DNA of 64,000 nt from Pseudomonas fluorescens. Lineage in GTDB: Bacteria > Pseudomonadota > Gammaproteobacteria > Pseudomonadales > Pseudomonadaceae. Both the position numbers and the translations under genes were made by a program. The stretch's first letter is position 1, and the number at the start of each line of letters is the position of its first letter. The stretch spans positions 1-64,000 of the forward strand of contig NZ_MSDF01000057.1 in assembly GCF_002022275.1 (NCBI RefSeq), in the 5' to 3' direction. Under the pieces are notes generated by a model, which worked only from the letters and a program-made list of their open reading frames with translations, was not told the DNA's origin and searched no databases. Positions 26,077 through 33,660 of the stretch are shown one piece after another.

Positions 26077-27621
26077 ATGGCCGACTACCTGCTGCAAATG
26101 AACGGCATCGTCAAACGCTTTGGCGGTGTCAACGCGCTGAACGGCATCGACATCAAGGTGCGGCCGGGGGAATGCGTCGGCCTGTGCGGCGAAAACGGTG
26201 CCGGCAAATCCACCTTGATGAAGGTGCTGTCGGCGGTGTATCCCTACGGCACCTGGGACGGTGAAATCCTCTGGGACGGCCAGCCGCTCAAGGCCCAGTC
26301 CATCAGCGAAACCGAAGCCGCCGGTATCGTGATCATTCATCAGGAGCTGACCCTGGTGCCCGACCTGTCGGTGGCCGAAAACATCTTCATGGGCCATGAG
26401 TTGACGTTGCCGGGTGGGCGCATGAACTACCCGGCGATGTTCCATCGCGCCGAAGTCCTCATGCGCGAGCTGAAGGTGCCGGACATGAACGTCGCGCTGC
26501 CGGTGTCGCAGTACGGCGGCGGCTATCAGCAACTGGTGGAAATCGCCAAGGCCCTGAACAAACAGGCGCGCCTGTTGATTCTCGACGAACCTTCCTCGGC
26601 CCTGACCCGCTCGGAAATCGAGGTATTGCTCGACATCATCCGTGACCTCAAGGCCAAGGGCGTGGCCTGCGTGTACATCTCCCACAAGCTCGATGAGGTA
26701 GCGGCGGTGTGCGACACCGTCGCGGTGATCCGGGATGGCAAACACATCGCAACCACGGCCATGGCCGACATGGATATCGCGCAGATCATCACGCAGATGG
26801 TCGGCCGCGAAATGAGAGACCTCTACCCCACCGAGCCACGCGAGATCGGAGAGGTGATTTTCGAAGCGCGCAACGTCACCTGCTACGACGTCGACAACCC
26901 CAGGCGCAAACGCGTGGACGACGTGTCCTTCGTGCTCAAGCGCGGTGAAATCCTCGGCATCGCCGGGCTGGTGGGCGCCGGGCGCACGGAACTGGTGTCG
27001 GCGCTGTTCGGTGCCTACCCCGGACGCTACAGCGCCGAGGTGTGGCTGGACGGCCAGGTGATCGACACGCGCACCCCGCTCAAATCGATCCGCGCCGGGC
27101 TGTGCATGGTGCCCGAGGACCGCAAGCGCCAGGGCATCATTCCTGACTTCGGGGTGGGCCAGAACATCACGTTGGCCGTGCTCGACAGCTATGCCCACCT
27201 GACGTGCATCGACGCCGAAGCCGAACTGGGCAGCATCGATCGGCAAATCGCACGCCTGCACCTCAAGACCGCCAGCCCGTTTTTGCCGATCACCAGCCTG
27301 TCCGGTGGCAACCAGCAAAAGGCCGTGCTGGCAAAAATGCTCATGGCCAAGCCCCGCGTGCTGATTCTCGATGAGCCCACGCGCGGCGTGGATGTGGGCG
27401 CCAAGTACGAGATCTACAAGCTGATGGGCGCGCTGGCGGCCGAGGGCGTGTCGATCATCATGGTCTCCTCCGAGCTGGCTGAAGTACTGGGCGTTTCCAA
27501 CCGCGTGCTGGTGATCGGCGAAGGCCAACTGCGTGGCGACTTCATCAACGCCGGCCTGACCCAGGAACAGGTACTCGCCGCCGCGCTCAGCCCTAATAAT
27601 AATGATCGGAAGACCGCGTAG
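26077..27621 (+). CDS. xylG: D-xylose ABC transporter ATP-binding protein
   Basis: A 514-residue double ATPase for sugar import. The first domain has Walker A GENGAGKST, a degenerate signature QYGGGYQQLVEIAKAL and Walker B LLILDEPSSAL. The second has the degenerate P-loop GLVGAGRTELV, SGGNQQKAVLAKML and LILDEPTRGVDVG. This arrangement is normal for the family. The ATG at 26077, six bases after the xylF stop, is chosen; a GTG at 26068 overlapping xylF is an alternative. Confidence 0.93.
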   Translation: MADYLLQMNGIVKRFGGVNALNGIDIKVRPGECVGLCGENGAGKSTLMKVLSAVYPYGTWDGEILWDGQPLKAQSISETEAAGIVIIHQELTLVPDLSVAENIFMGHELTLPGGRMNYPAMFHRAEVLMRELKVPDMNVALPVSQYGGGYQQLVEIAKALNKQARLLILDEPSSALTRSEIEVLLDIIRDLKAKGVACVYISHKLDEVAAVCDTVAVIRDGKHIATTAMADMDIAQIITQMVGREMRDLYPTEPREIGEVIFEARNVTCYDVDNPRRKRVDDVSFVLKRGEILGIAGLVGAGRTELVSALFGAYPGRYSAEVWLDGQVIDTRTPLKSIRAGLCMVPEDRKRQGIIPDFGVGQNITLAVLDSYAHLTCIDAEAELGSIDRQIARLHLKTASPFLPITSLSGGNQQKAVLAKMLMAKPRVLILDEPTRGVDVGAKYEIYKLMGALAAEGVSIIMVSSELAEVLGVSNRVLVIGEGQLRGDFINAGLTQEQVLAAALSPNNNDRKTA

Positions 27622-28758
27622 ATGAATCAGGTCAAACACCTTTTCACCCGCTACAAAATGCTCGCCCTGGTGATTGCCGTGGCGATCATCTGGCTGTTTT
27701 TCAGCTGGCAGACCGAGGGCGGTTTTGTCACGCCGCGCAACCTGTCCAACCTGCTGCGGCAAATGTCGATCACCGGGATTCTGGCGTGCGGCATGGTGCT
27801 GGTGATCATCAGCGGCGAGATCGATTTATCCGTGGGTTCGTTGCTGGGCTTGCTGGGCGGGTTGGCAGCGATTCTGGATGTGGTCTATCACATTCCGCTG
27901 TTGGCCAACCTGAGCCTGGTGGCGCTGTGCGGCTTGATGATCGGTTTGGCCAATGGCTACATGACCGCCTATTTGCGCATTCCCTCGTTTATCGTCGGCC
28001 TGGGCGGCATGCTGGCGTTTCGCGGGATTTTGCTCGGGATCACCGGCGGCACCACCATTGCACCGGTGTCGCCGCAACTGGTGTATGTGGGCCAGGGGTA
28101 TTTGCCGCACTCGGTGGGCATTGGGCTTGGCGTATTGCTGTTTGCCTTGACGGTGTTCCTGACCTGGAAACAACGGCGCAACCGCGCCGCTCATGGCTTG
28201 GCGGCCCACTCGTGGGTACGCGACGTACTGCGCGTAGCGGTGATCGGCGCGGTGCTGGCCGGCTTCGTCACCACCCTCAACAGCTACGACGGCATCCCCG
28301 TGCCGGTGCTGTTGTTGCTGGTGCTGCTCGGCGTGTTCAGCTACGTCACAGGCCAGACCGTATTTGGCCGCCGCGTGTATGCGGTGGGCAGCAACATGGA
28401 AGCCACGCGCCTGTCGGGCATCAACGTGCAAGCCGTGAAACTGTGGATCTTCGGCATCATGGGCGTGATGTGCGCCCTCGCCGGCCTGGTCAACACCGCG
28501 CGCCTTGCCGCTGGGTCGCCCTCGGCGGGTAACATGGGCGAACTCGACGCCATCGCCGCGTGCTTTATTGGCGGCACGTCCATGCGCGGAGGTTCGGGCA
28601 CGGTGTATGGCGCGTTGCTTGGGGCATTGGTGATCACCAGCCTGGACAACGGCATGTCGATGCTGGATGTGGACAGTTATTGGCAGATGATCGTGAAGGG
28701 CAGCATTCTGGTACTGGCGGTGTGGGTGGACGTGAGTACCCGGGCGGTACGCCGATGA
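27622..28758 (+). CDS. xylH: D-xylose ABC transporter permease
   Basis: A 378-residue inner-membrane permease with about ten helices. Typical features are MVLVIISGEIDLSVGSLLGL and GNMGELDAIAACFIGGTSMRGGSGTVYGALLGAL. The ATG immediately follows the xylG TAG, so the two are probably translationally coupled. The operon ends here with REP elements and no xylB. Confidence 0.93.
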   Translation: MNQVKHLFTRYKMLALVIAVAIIWLFFSWQTEGGFVTPRNLSNLLRQMSITGILACGMVLVIISGEIDLSVGSLLGLLGGLAAILDVVYHIPLLANLSLVALCGLMIGLANGYMTAYLRIPSFIVGLGGMLAFRGILLGITGGTTIAPVSPQLVYVGQGYLPHSVGIGLGVLLFALTVFLTWKQRRNRAAHGLAAHSWVRDVLRVAVIGAVLAGFVTTLNSYDGIPVPVLLLLVLLGVFSYVTGQTVFGRRVYAVGSNMEATRLSGINVQAVKLWIFGIMGVMCALAGLVNTARLAAGSPSAGNMGELDAIAACFIGGTSMRGGSGTVYGALLGALVITSLDNGMSMLDVDSYWQMIVKGSILVLAVWVDVSTRAVRR

Positions 28759-28853
28759 GCGCTTGGCATACTCATCCCACCGCCGGGCAACCTGTTCGGC
28801 GCTGGCCGCCCTGACGCGGGAGAGATCGAACGGATAATCGACGCCAGGTAAAC

Positions 28854-28985
28854 CGCCATCGCAGGCAAGCCAGCTCCCACATTGGATCTTCATCGCTGAT
28901 GAGACAGTGACCCGGGTATTTCAGACACCACAGATCAACTGTGGGAGCTGCGATGCGACGACTCGACTTGCCTGCGATGGCGCTG
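28854..28985. repeat. Imperfect inverted REP pair after xylH
   Basis: GCCATCGCAGGCAAGCCAGCTCCCACA (in two parts, 28854-28880) is mirrored by TGTGGGAGCT (28940-28949) and CTTGCCTGCGATGGC (28968-28982), the right copy carrying an insertion CGATGCGACGACTCGA. The rest of the 294-base gap 28759-29052 shows no gene. Confidence 0.75.
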
Positions 28986-29052
28986 GGTCAGGCGACATCT
29001 CTTTCGTCAGTGCCGCCGCCATTGCAGCATAGGTATACAGTTTGAACCGTGT

Positions 29053-29772
29053 TTACCTCAGGCTCTTCTCCAGCCAGGCCTTGAGGTCCTGTATTTCCGC
29101 CTCACTCACGGTATGTGGCATCCCCGGGTACCCGTGAAATTCCGGCTTCAAGCCCAGCCCCGTCAACACCTCGTTCGCCCGCGTCGCCGACGCATACGGC
29201 AGCGCCTGATCGAGCGTCCCGTGGCCGATAAAGATCGCCAACCTGTCCAGTGCCGCATTCGGTTTGAGTTCAGCCTTGAGCACCGGCAACACACTGCCAC
29301 TCAACGCCGCAATCCCGCGGACCAGTGCAGGCTGGCGCAAGCCCACCTCGTAGGACATGATCGCGCCCTGGCTGAACCCCACCAGAAACACCCGATCGCT
29401 TTGCGTGTGGTATTTGGCAGTGGCCTGGGTCACGAAGGCTTCGATCAGCTTCGCGCTGCGTTGCAGGTCGGCGGTCTCGCCGTTGTAATCACCGTCACCG
29501 GGTGTCTTGGCAAACCAGCGATAGCCATTGGGGTCCACCGGCATGGGCGCCCGCGCCGACAGGTAGGTCCACGTGGACGGCAGCGCATCCTTGATGCCAA
29601 ACAGGTCTTCCTCGTTACTGCCAAAGCCGTGCAGGAAAATCACCAGCGGTTGGTTGCGCGCATCGCTCTGGGTTTGCTCCAGGTACTGCAGCGGCAAGTC
29701 GGTGTGTAACGTGGAATCGGCATGCGCGCTACCGGCCAACAGGGTCAGCGCCAGGGCAAACAGTTTGAGCAT
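29053..29772 (-). CDS. Secreted alpha/beta hydrolase of the phospholipase/carboxylesterase family
   Basis: A 239-residue serine hydrolase with a signal peptide (MLKLFALALTLLAGSAHA). The nucleophile is in GFSQG, the oxyanion HGFGSNEEDLFG is near the start, and Asp (GTLDQALP) and His (GMPHTVSEAEIQ) complete the triad. The fold matches acyl-protein thioesterase-like carboxylesterases, but the export signal places it in the periplasm. It lies 12 bases after cobF on the same strand; a functional link to cobalamin is not evident. Confidence 0.82.
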   Translation of the reverse strand: MLKLFALALTLLAGSAHADSTLHTDLPLQYLEQTQSDARNQPLVIFLHGFGSNEEDLFGIKDALPSTWTYLSARAPMPVDPNGYRWFAKTPGDGDYNGETADLQRSAKLIEAFVTQATAKYHTQSDRVFLVGFSQGAIMSYEVGLRQPALVRGIAALSGSVLPVLKAELKPNAALDRLAIFIGHGTLDQALPYASATRANEVLTGLGLKPEFHGYPGMPHTVSEAEIQDLKAWLEKSLR

Positions 29773-29784
29773 GGGGAAGCTACC

Positions 29785-30540
29785 TCAGGGTTTGCGCAAC
29801 AGATAAGTGTCCATGATCCAGCCATTTTCAAGGCGTGCGGCCTTGCGCACCCGTTCGATTTCTTCGGCCACTTCAGCGACTTTTCCACTGATAAGAATTT
29901 CATCCGGCGTGCCCAGGTAGGCGCCCCAGTAGATATCCAGGTCCTGATCCGCCACGGTGTGGTAGGAATCCTCGGCGTCGAGCATCACCACCAGCGTGTC
30001 CGCATCACTCGCCTGCCCCGCCGCCAACCGACGCCCAGTGGTGATCTCGATGGAGCGGCCGATACGGTTCAGCGGCACTTTATGCTGGGCGGCCAGCGCC
30101 TGAACGCTGGTGATGCCGGGGATGACTTCAAATTCAAACTCACAGCGGCCGCCGGCAAGGATCGCCTGCAGGATGCGAATGGTGCTGTCGTACAACGCAG
30201 GGTCGCCCCAGGCCAGGAAAGCACCCACTTCACCGTCAGTCATTTCCTCGTTGATCATGCGTTCGAAGGTCTGCTGCTTGTCGCGGTTAAGGTCCTGCAC
30301 TGCGGTGGTGTAGTCGATATCGCCCCGCACACGCTCGGGGCAATCGGCCTCGACGAAGCGGTAGCCGGGCTCGGTGATGTAGGTTTCGCAGATCTCGCGG
30401 CGCAGGTCGATCAGCTTGTCTTTGCTCTGGCCCTTGTCCATCAGGAAAAACACGTCGGTGCGGTTCAGCGCCTTCACGGCCTGCATCGTGATGTAGTCAG
30501 GGTTACCGGCGCCGATGCCGATGATCAGGATGCGTTTCAT
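29785..30540 (-). CDS. cobF: Precorrin-6A synthase (deacetylating)
   Basis: A 251-residue SAM-dependent methyltransferase of aerobic cobalamin synthesis, methylating C-1 of precorrin-5 with loss of acetate. The start IGIGAGNPDYITMQAVKAL is the CobF form of the tetrapyrrole-methylase Gly-rich loop; LAWGDPALYDST and VIPGITSVQALAA are the other family motifs. It is grouped with a histidine phosphatase and a nearby B12 riboswitch, consistent with a cobalamin locus fragment. Confidence 0.93.
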   Translation of the reverse strand: MKRILIIGIGAGNPDYITMQAVKALNRTDVFFLMDKGQSKDKLIDLRREICETYITEPGYRFVEADCPERVRGDIDYTTAVQDLNRDKQQTFERMINEEMTDGEVGAFLAWGDPALYDSTIRILQAILAGGRCEFEFEVIPGITSVQALAAQHKVPLNRIGRSIEITTGRRLAAGQASDADTLVVMLDAEDSYHTVADQDLDIYWGAYLGTPDEILISGKVAEVAEEIERVRKAARLENGWIMDTYLLRKP

Positions 30541-30585
30541 GGGTTGCTCTCATTGCGGGGCGTGGATTTTGCCATGTTCGCGCGC

Positions 30586-31140
30586 TCAGGCGTGAGTTTC
30601 CAGGCGCAGGCGCCACAGGTGGTTGAAGCGCAGTTCGGTGGCGGACAGCGGCTCGACGTCGATCCGATAAAACATGGACACAGGAAACTGCATCACGTAC
30701 AGCATCGCGGCGCGGATCACAAAAGGGTGGGTGACGGCGACCACGTGTCCCGGTTGGGATTCAAGGGACTGCATCCACCGCCCGATACGTGCACACATCT
30801 GATCCACCGACTCGCCACCGTGGGGTGCACAGGCGCTGTCGGTCATCCACGCCCCCAGTGAATCGCTGTCCAGTTCACTGATGGCTTGACCTTTCCAGCC
30901 ACCGAAATCGCCATCGCGCAACGCTTCCACCACTTCTGCGTTTTCGCCGAACAAGCCCGCCGTTTGCTGGGTTCTGGCCTCAGGCGCGCACATCAGGCGC
31001 CGGTTGTTCTTGTAGCGATTTGCCAATGATAAGGCGGCGTCCTGCCAATTCATCGTGACGGATTCGTCATCGGGAAAGCGCCCCTGTTTTTGAAGGGGCG
31101 TGGCGGCATGGCAAATCAGGGTCAAACGAGTGGCCAGCAT
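30586..31140 (-). CDS. Histidine phosphatase family protein with altered RHG motif
   Basis: A 184-residue member of the phosphoglycerate mutase-like branch, possibly CobC-like given its place beside cobF. The usual RHG is replaced by CHA (LICHAATPLQKQGRFPDDE), so the catalytic His is kept but the phosphate-binding Arg is lost. Other residues remain: the second Arg region CAPEARTQQTA, Glu in PHGGESVDQM and His in VVAVTHPFVIRA. The ATG at 31140 is used; a GTG lies just upstream. Altered activity is possible. Confidence 0.75.
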   Translation of the reverse strand: MLATRLTLICHAATPLQKQGRFPDDESVTMNWQDAALSLANRYKNNRRLMCAPEARTQQTAGLFGENAEVVEALRDGDFGGWKGQAISELDSDSLGAWMTDSACAPHGGESVDQMCARIGRWMQSLESQPGHVVAVTHPFVIRAAMLYVMQFPVSMFYRIDVEPLSATELRFNHLWRLRLETHA

Positions 31141-31194
31141 CACAATTCACTCTGTTTCGATGCGCAGTCAACGTCGACTCGCAAGTTGCTTCAA

Positions 31195-31290
31195 CATGTT
31201 ACAACGAACATGAAACAGGAAGCCGGTTCAAACCCGGCGCGGTCGTGCCACTGTATTCGGCTCCACAGCCGTAAGCCAGACCCTGTTTTG
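31195..31290 (+). promoter_or_regulatory. Cobalamin riboswitch
   Basis: A compact B12 aptamer. It shows a GCCGG/CCGGC hairpin in GAAGCCGGTTCAAACCCGGC, the conserved core GCGGTCGTGCCACTGTA, a CGGCT/AGCCG hairpin and a degenerate B12 box GTAAGCCAGACCCTG. AAACAGG (31213-31219) can pair with CCTGTTT (31282-31288) to close the structure. It points rightward, away from cobF, yet no intact gene on that strand follows; the next gene is on the other strand. Confidence 0.85.
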
Positions 31291-31329
31291 GCCCTTTCGC
31301 TATCCATTTCGGGACGCGCCATCCCTGGC

Positions 31330-31455
31330 GTGGCGCTGTACATCGTGATTGTGTCGGTGGCCCAGCGGGTGCTGTGGACCACCCTGGGCCTGGTGCCGGG
31401 TGCGATGGCCGAGCGCACATTGAGCCCGCCACAGGCCAGGTTCAAGCCGTACACC
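31330..31455 (+). pseudogene. Remnant resembling the C-terminal end of cobalt transporter CbtA
   Basis: Directly downstream of the riboswitch the plus strand encodes VALYIVIVSVAQRVLWTTLG and then LVPGAMAERTL. This resembles the last membrane helix of CbtA (pattern ASLxxQxxLWxxLGLxFGxLAER, from memory). There is no start codon with a ribosome-binding site and no CbtB frame, so most of a cbtBA operon appears deleted with the riboswitch left behind. The frame runs on past the remnant to about 31539 without an obvious native stop. The identification is tentative. Confidence 0.4.
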
Positions 31456-31456
31456 G

Positions 31457-31996
31457 CTAGATTCCCGGACGGGCCAGGTACCACACCTGATAACCCGTCC
31501 CCGGATGCGCCGCGTCCAGCACCTGCGCCGACAACGTGATGCGAATCAGGCGCCACGCCTGCACATCCAGCGCCAGGAACACCGCGAACGTATCGCTGCT
31601 GTCCGCCAACTGCTGATTGCGCGCTTTGCCCTCGGCCAGAATCGCCGCCCGATCCGCCCCCGGCTCCAGCGGCCACTCCTCCCGGTACAAACTCAACGCG
31701 CTCTGCGCCGGCCCGCGCTGCACATCCAGTGGCAGCCAGCTCTCGATATGCGGGCGACCAAAGCTGTCGAGCACCTTCTGAAAGCGCTCCCCCAATAAAA
31801 AGTCGGCAGCCTGCAAAGGGTCGGACCACAGGTACACCGACGAATACACATTGGCGCCGTGCTCCTGGGCGATAAACGCCTTGAACAGCAACCCCTCGGC
31901 GTGATCCCACAGTGGCCCCAACTGCGCGGCACGGCGGCGAATCACGCCCATGTCGTAGTCGGCAGGCAGACGGTGCGAATACTGTTTGGCGAACAT
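31457..31996 (-). CDS. DUF4865 family protein
   Basis: A 179-residue protein of the DUF4865 type, with the opening MFAKQYSHRLPADYDMGVIR and NVYSSVYLWSDPLQAADFLL. The family is of unknown biochemical role and is usually found beside a LysR regulator, as here. The ATG at 31996 is preceded by CAGGAG; the frame continues upstream into the intergenic region without a good start. No signal peptide or membrane segment is seen. Confidence 0.75.
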   Translation of the reverse strand: MFAKQYSHRLPADYDMGVIRRRAAQLGPLWDHAEGLLFKAFIAQEHGANVYSSVYLWSDPLQAADFLLGERFQKVLDSFGRPHIESWLPLDVQRGPAQSALSLYREEWPLEPGADRAAILAEGKARNQQLADSSDTFAVFLALDVQAWRLIRITLSAQVLDAAHPGTGYQVWYLARPGI

Positions 31997-32054
31997 GGCG
32001 AAGCTCCTGGAGAGATGAGGATTCAGCTTGCGCAGTGCCGATGATTTCAACAAG

Positions 32055-32068
32055 ATATCAGTCGATAT
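32055..32068. promoter_or_regulatory. Candidate LysR operator between DUF4865 and LysR genes
   Basis: ATATC (32055-32059) and GATAT (32064-32068) form an inverted repeat around AGTC in the 92-base divergent gap. Confidence 0.4.
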
Positions 32069-32088
32069 AAGTGCAATAAGGAACGGAT

Positions 32089-32955
32089 ATGACCGATGCA
32101 CTCAAACCTCTGGATATCGACACCGTACAGGCCTTTGTACTGGTGGCGGATTTCACCAGCTTCACCCGCGCCGCCGAGGCCCTCGACACTTCGCAGGCCG
32201 CCATCAGCCTCAAGCTCAAACGCCTGGAGGAGCGCCTCGGCTATCGCCTGCTCGAACGCACGCCGCGGCATGTGCGGCTGTCACCCCGGGGCGAACAGTT
32301 CATCGTCGCCGCCCGCGTGCTGCTCAATGCCCACGAGCGTGCATTGGGCGCCATGGTCACGCTGGCGCCCAGGCGTCTGGTGATCGGCATCAGCGACCAC
32401 GTGGCCGGGCCGGACTTGCCGCTGTGGCTCAGCCGTCTGGCGGCGTACGACCCGATGGTGATTCTGGAGGTGCGCATCGCCTCCTCCCGCGACCTGGTCG
32501 CCGCTTTCGACCGCAACGAGCTGGACGCGGTGATCGTGCGCAACGAGGGCGACCGCCAGGACGGCGATGTGTTGGCCCTGGAGCGCTTTGGCTGGTTTGC
32601 GGCGCCCACCTGGCAGCACACCCCCGGTACGCCGCTGCGCATGGCGACCATGGCAGCGCCGTGCGGTGTGCGGCACCTGGCGACGCGGGCGCTGGATGCA
32701 GCGAATGTGGATTGGACCGAGGTGTTTGTCGGGGGCGGTGTGATGGCGGTAGGCGCGGCGGTCAGCGCCGGGCTGGGCGTAGCAGCCCTCGCCCATCGGG
32801 TGGCGCCGCCGGGGGCGGTGGACGTGGGCGAGCAATACGGTTTGCCCGTATTGCCCGTCAGCGAGGTGGTGCTCTACAGCCGGATCAGCGACGCACGTTC
32901 GCGCGAGACATTACGGGCATTGAGCGCGACATTTCGCGGTGTGCTGCAACGCTGA
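32089..32955 (+). CDS. LysR family transcriptional regulator
   Basis: A 288-residue regulator. The N-terminal winged helix (DIDTVQAFVLVADFTSFTRA, then TSQAAISLKLKRLEERLG) covers about residues 7-65, followed by the two-lobed effector domain. AAGGAAC precedes the ATG. It is divergent from the DUF4865 gene, its most likely target. Confidence 0.85.
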   Translation: MTDALKPLDIDTVQAFVLVADFTSFTRAAEALDTSQAAISLKLKRLEERLGYRLLERTPRHVRLSPRGEQFIVAARVLLNAHERALGAMVTLAPRRLVIGISDHVAGPDLPLWLSRLAAYDPMVILEVRIASSRDLVAAFDRNELDAVIVRNEGDRQDGDVLALERFGWFAAPTWQHTPGTPLRMATMAAPCGVRHLATRALDAANVDWTEVFVGGGVMAVGAAVSAGLGVAALAHRVAPPGAVDVGEQYGLPVLPVSEVVLYSRISDARSRETLRALSATFRGVLQR

Positions 32956-32963
32956 TCCTGCTT

Positions 32964-33443
32964 TTACGCCACAGGCGTTTCTTCATCCACCGCTGCGGCG
33001 CTCGCCTGCGCCTGCAACTGCGCGGCCTGCTGGCTGTAGTCACGCAGGTAGACGATAAATTCCTGCAGCAGGCGATCCCACAACTCCAGTTGGCTGCGCA
33101 GGTGCGTGGCGCCCACACCCGCCACCACCACATCCATTTCCATCAACAAGAACTCCCCCTGAAGCGACAACCGCGCAAACCGCCGCGAGGCGTTCCACAC
33201 CTGGGCCAGCCCTTGCGGCAATTCACCCTGCACCCGCAGCGCACAGCTGTAGGTGAAATCCACGTAACTGCCCGGCTCATCCGCCGGGTTGCCAAAGCGC
33301 ACGGCATAACCAATGCCCTGGCTGGCGCTGAGCAATTGCACGATGCCGTTCTGCTCGGTCTGGTTGACGCGGGAGCCGGCTTCCTGCAGCAGTTGCGTGA
33401 AACTCTGAGGGGTGACGTGGGTGATCAGTTGAACATCGCTCAT
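32964..33443 (-). CDS. YbjN domain-containing protein
   Basis: A 159-residue cytoplasmic protein of the YbjN (sensory transduction regulator-like) family, with ISHVTP-type opening VQLITHVTPQSFTQLLQEAG and the segment RFARLSLQGEFLLMEMDVVV. The C-terminal tail is Ala/Gln-rich. AAGGAAG precedes the ATG. It is convergent with the LysR gene, nine bases apart. No function can be assigned beyond the family. Confidence 0.7.
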   Translation of the reverse strand: MSDVQLITHVTPQSFTQLLQEAGSRVNQTEQNGIVQLLSASQGIGYAVRFGNPADEPGSYVDFTYSCALRVQGELPQGLAQVWNASRRFARLSLQGEFLLMEMDVVVAGVGATHLRSQLELWDRLLQEFIVYLRDYSQQAAQLQAQASAAAVDEETPVA

Positions 33444-33516
33444 GGTGTCTCTTCCTTGTTGAGAATGGGTAAGGCGGTGTGCGGAGCATCAAACCGATTA
33501 AAGGTATAGCTCATCG

Positions 33517-33556
33517 TCAGGCGCCCAGTTCAAAAGTAGCGCTCACCGGCGCCTGA
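33517..33556. repeat. 9-bp inverted repeat upstream of the large unknown gene
   Basis: TCAGGCGCC (33517-33525) is repeated in inverse as GGCGCCTGA (33548-33556) with a 22-base spacer, followed by GTGGCT/AGCCAC (33560-33577 region). It lies between the divergent YbjN gene and the large gene and could be an operator or a leader RNA hairpin. Confidence 0.45.
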
Positions 33557-33660
33557 CCGGCGTGGCTGAGACAAGCCACGGTATTTACCGAATCGGCTGC
33601 TGTCGGTGCATGCCCGTGCGCCGCAATCATCCGGGTTTAGCCACTGCCCGAGGCCGCCCC

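Noticed and set aside
31457..31910. A minus-strand frame overlapping DUF4865 and running into the riboswitch (31191-31910)
   Set aside because: It is in a different frame from DUF4865, has low-complexity Gly/Ala/Val composition and would be antisense to the riboswitch core.
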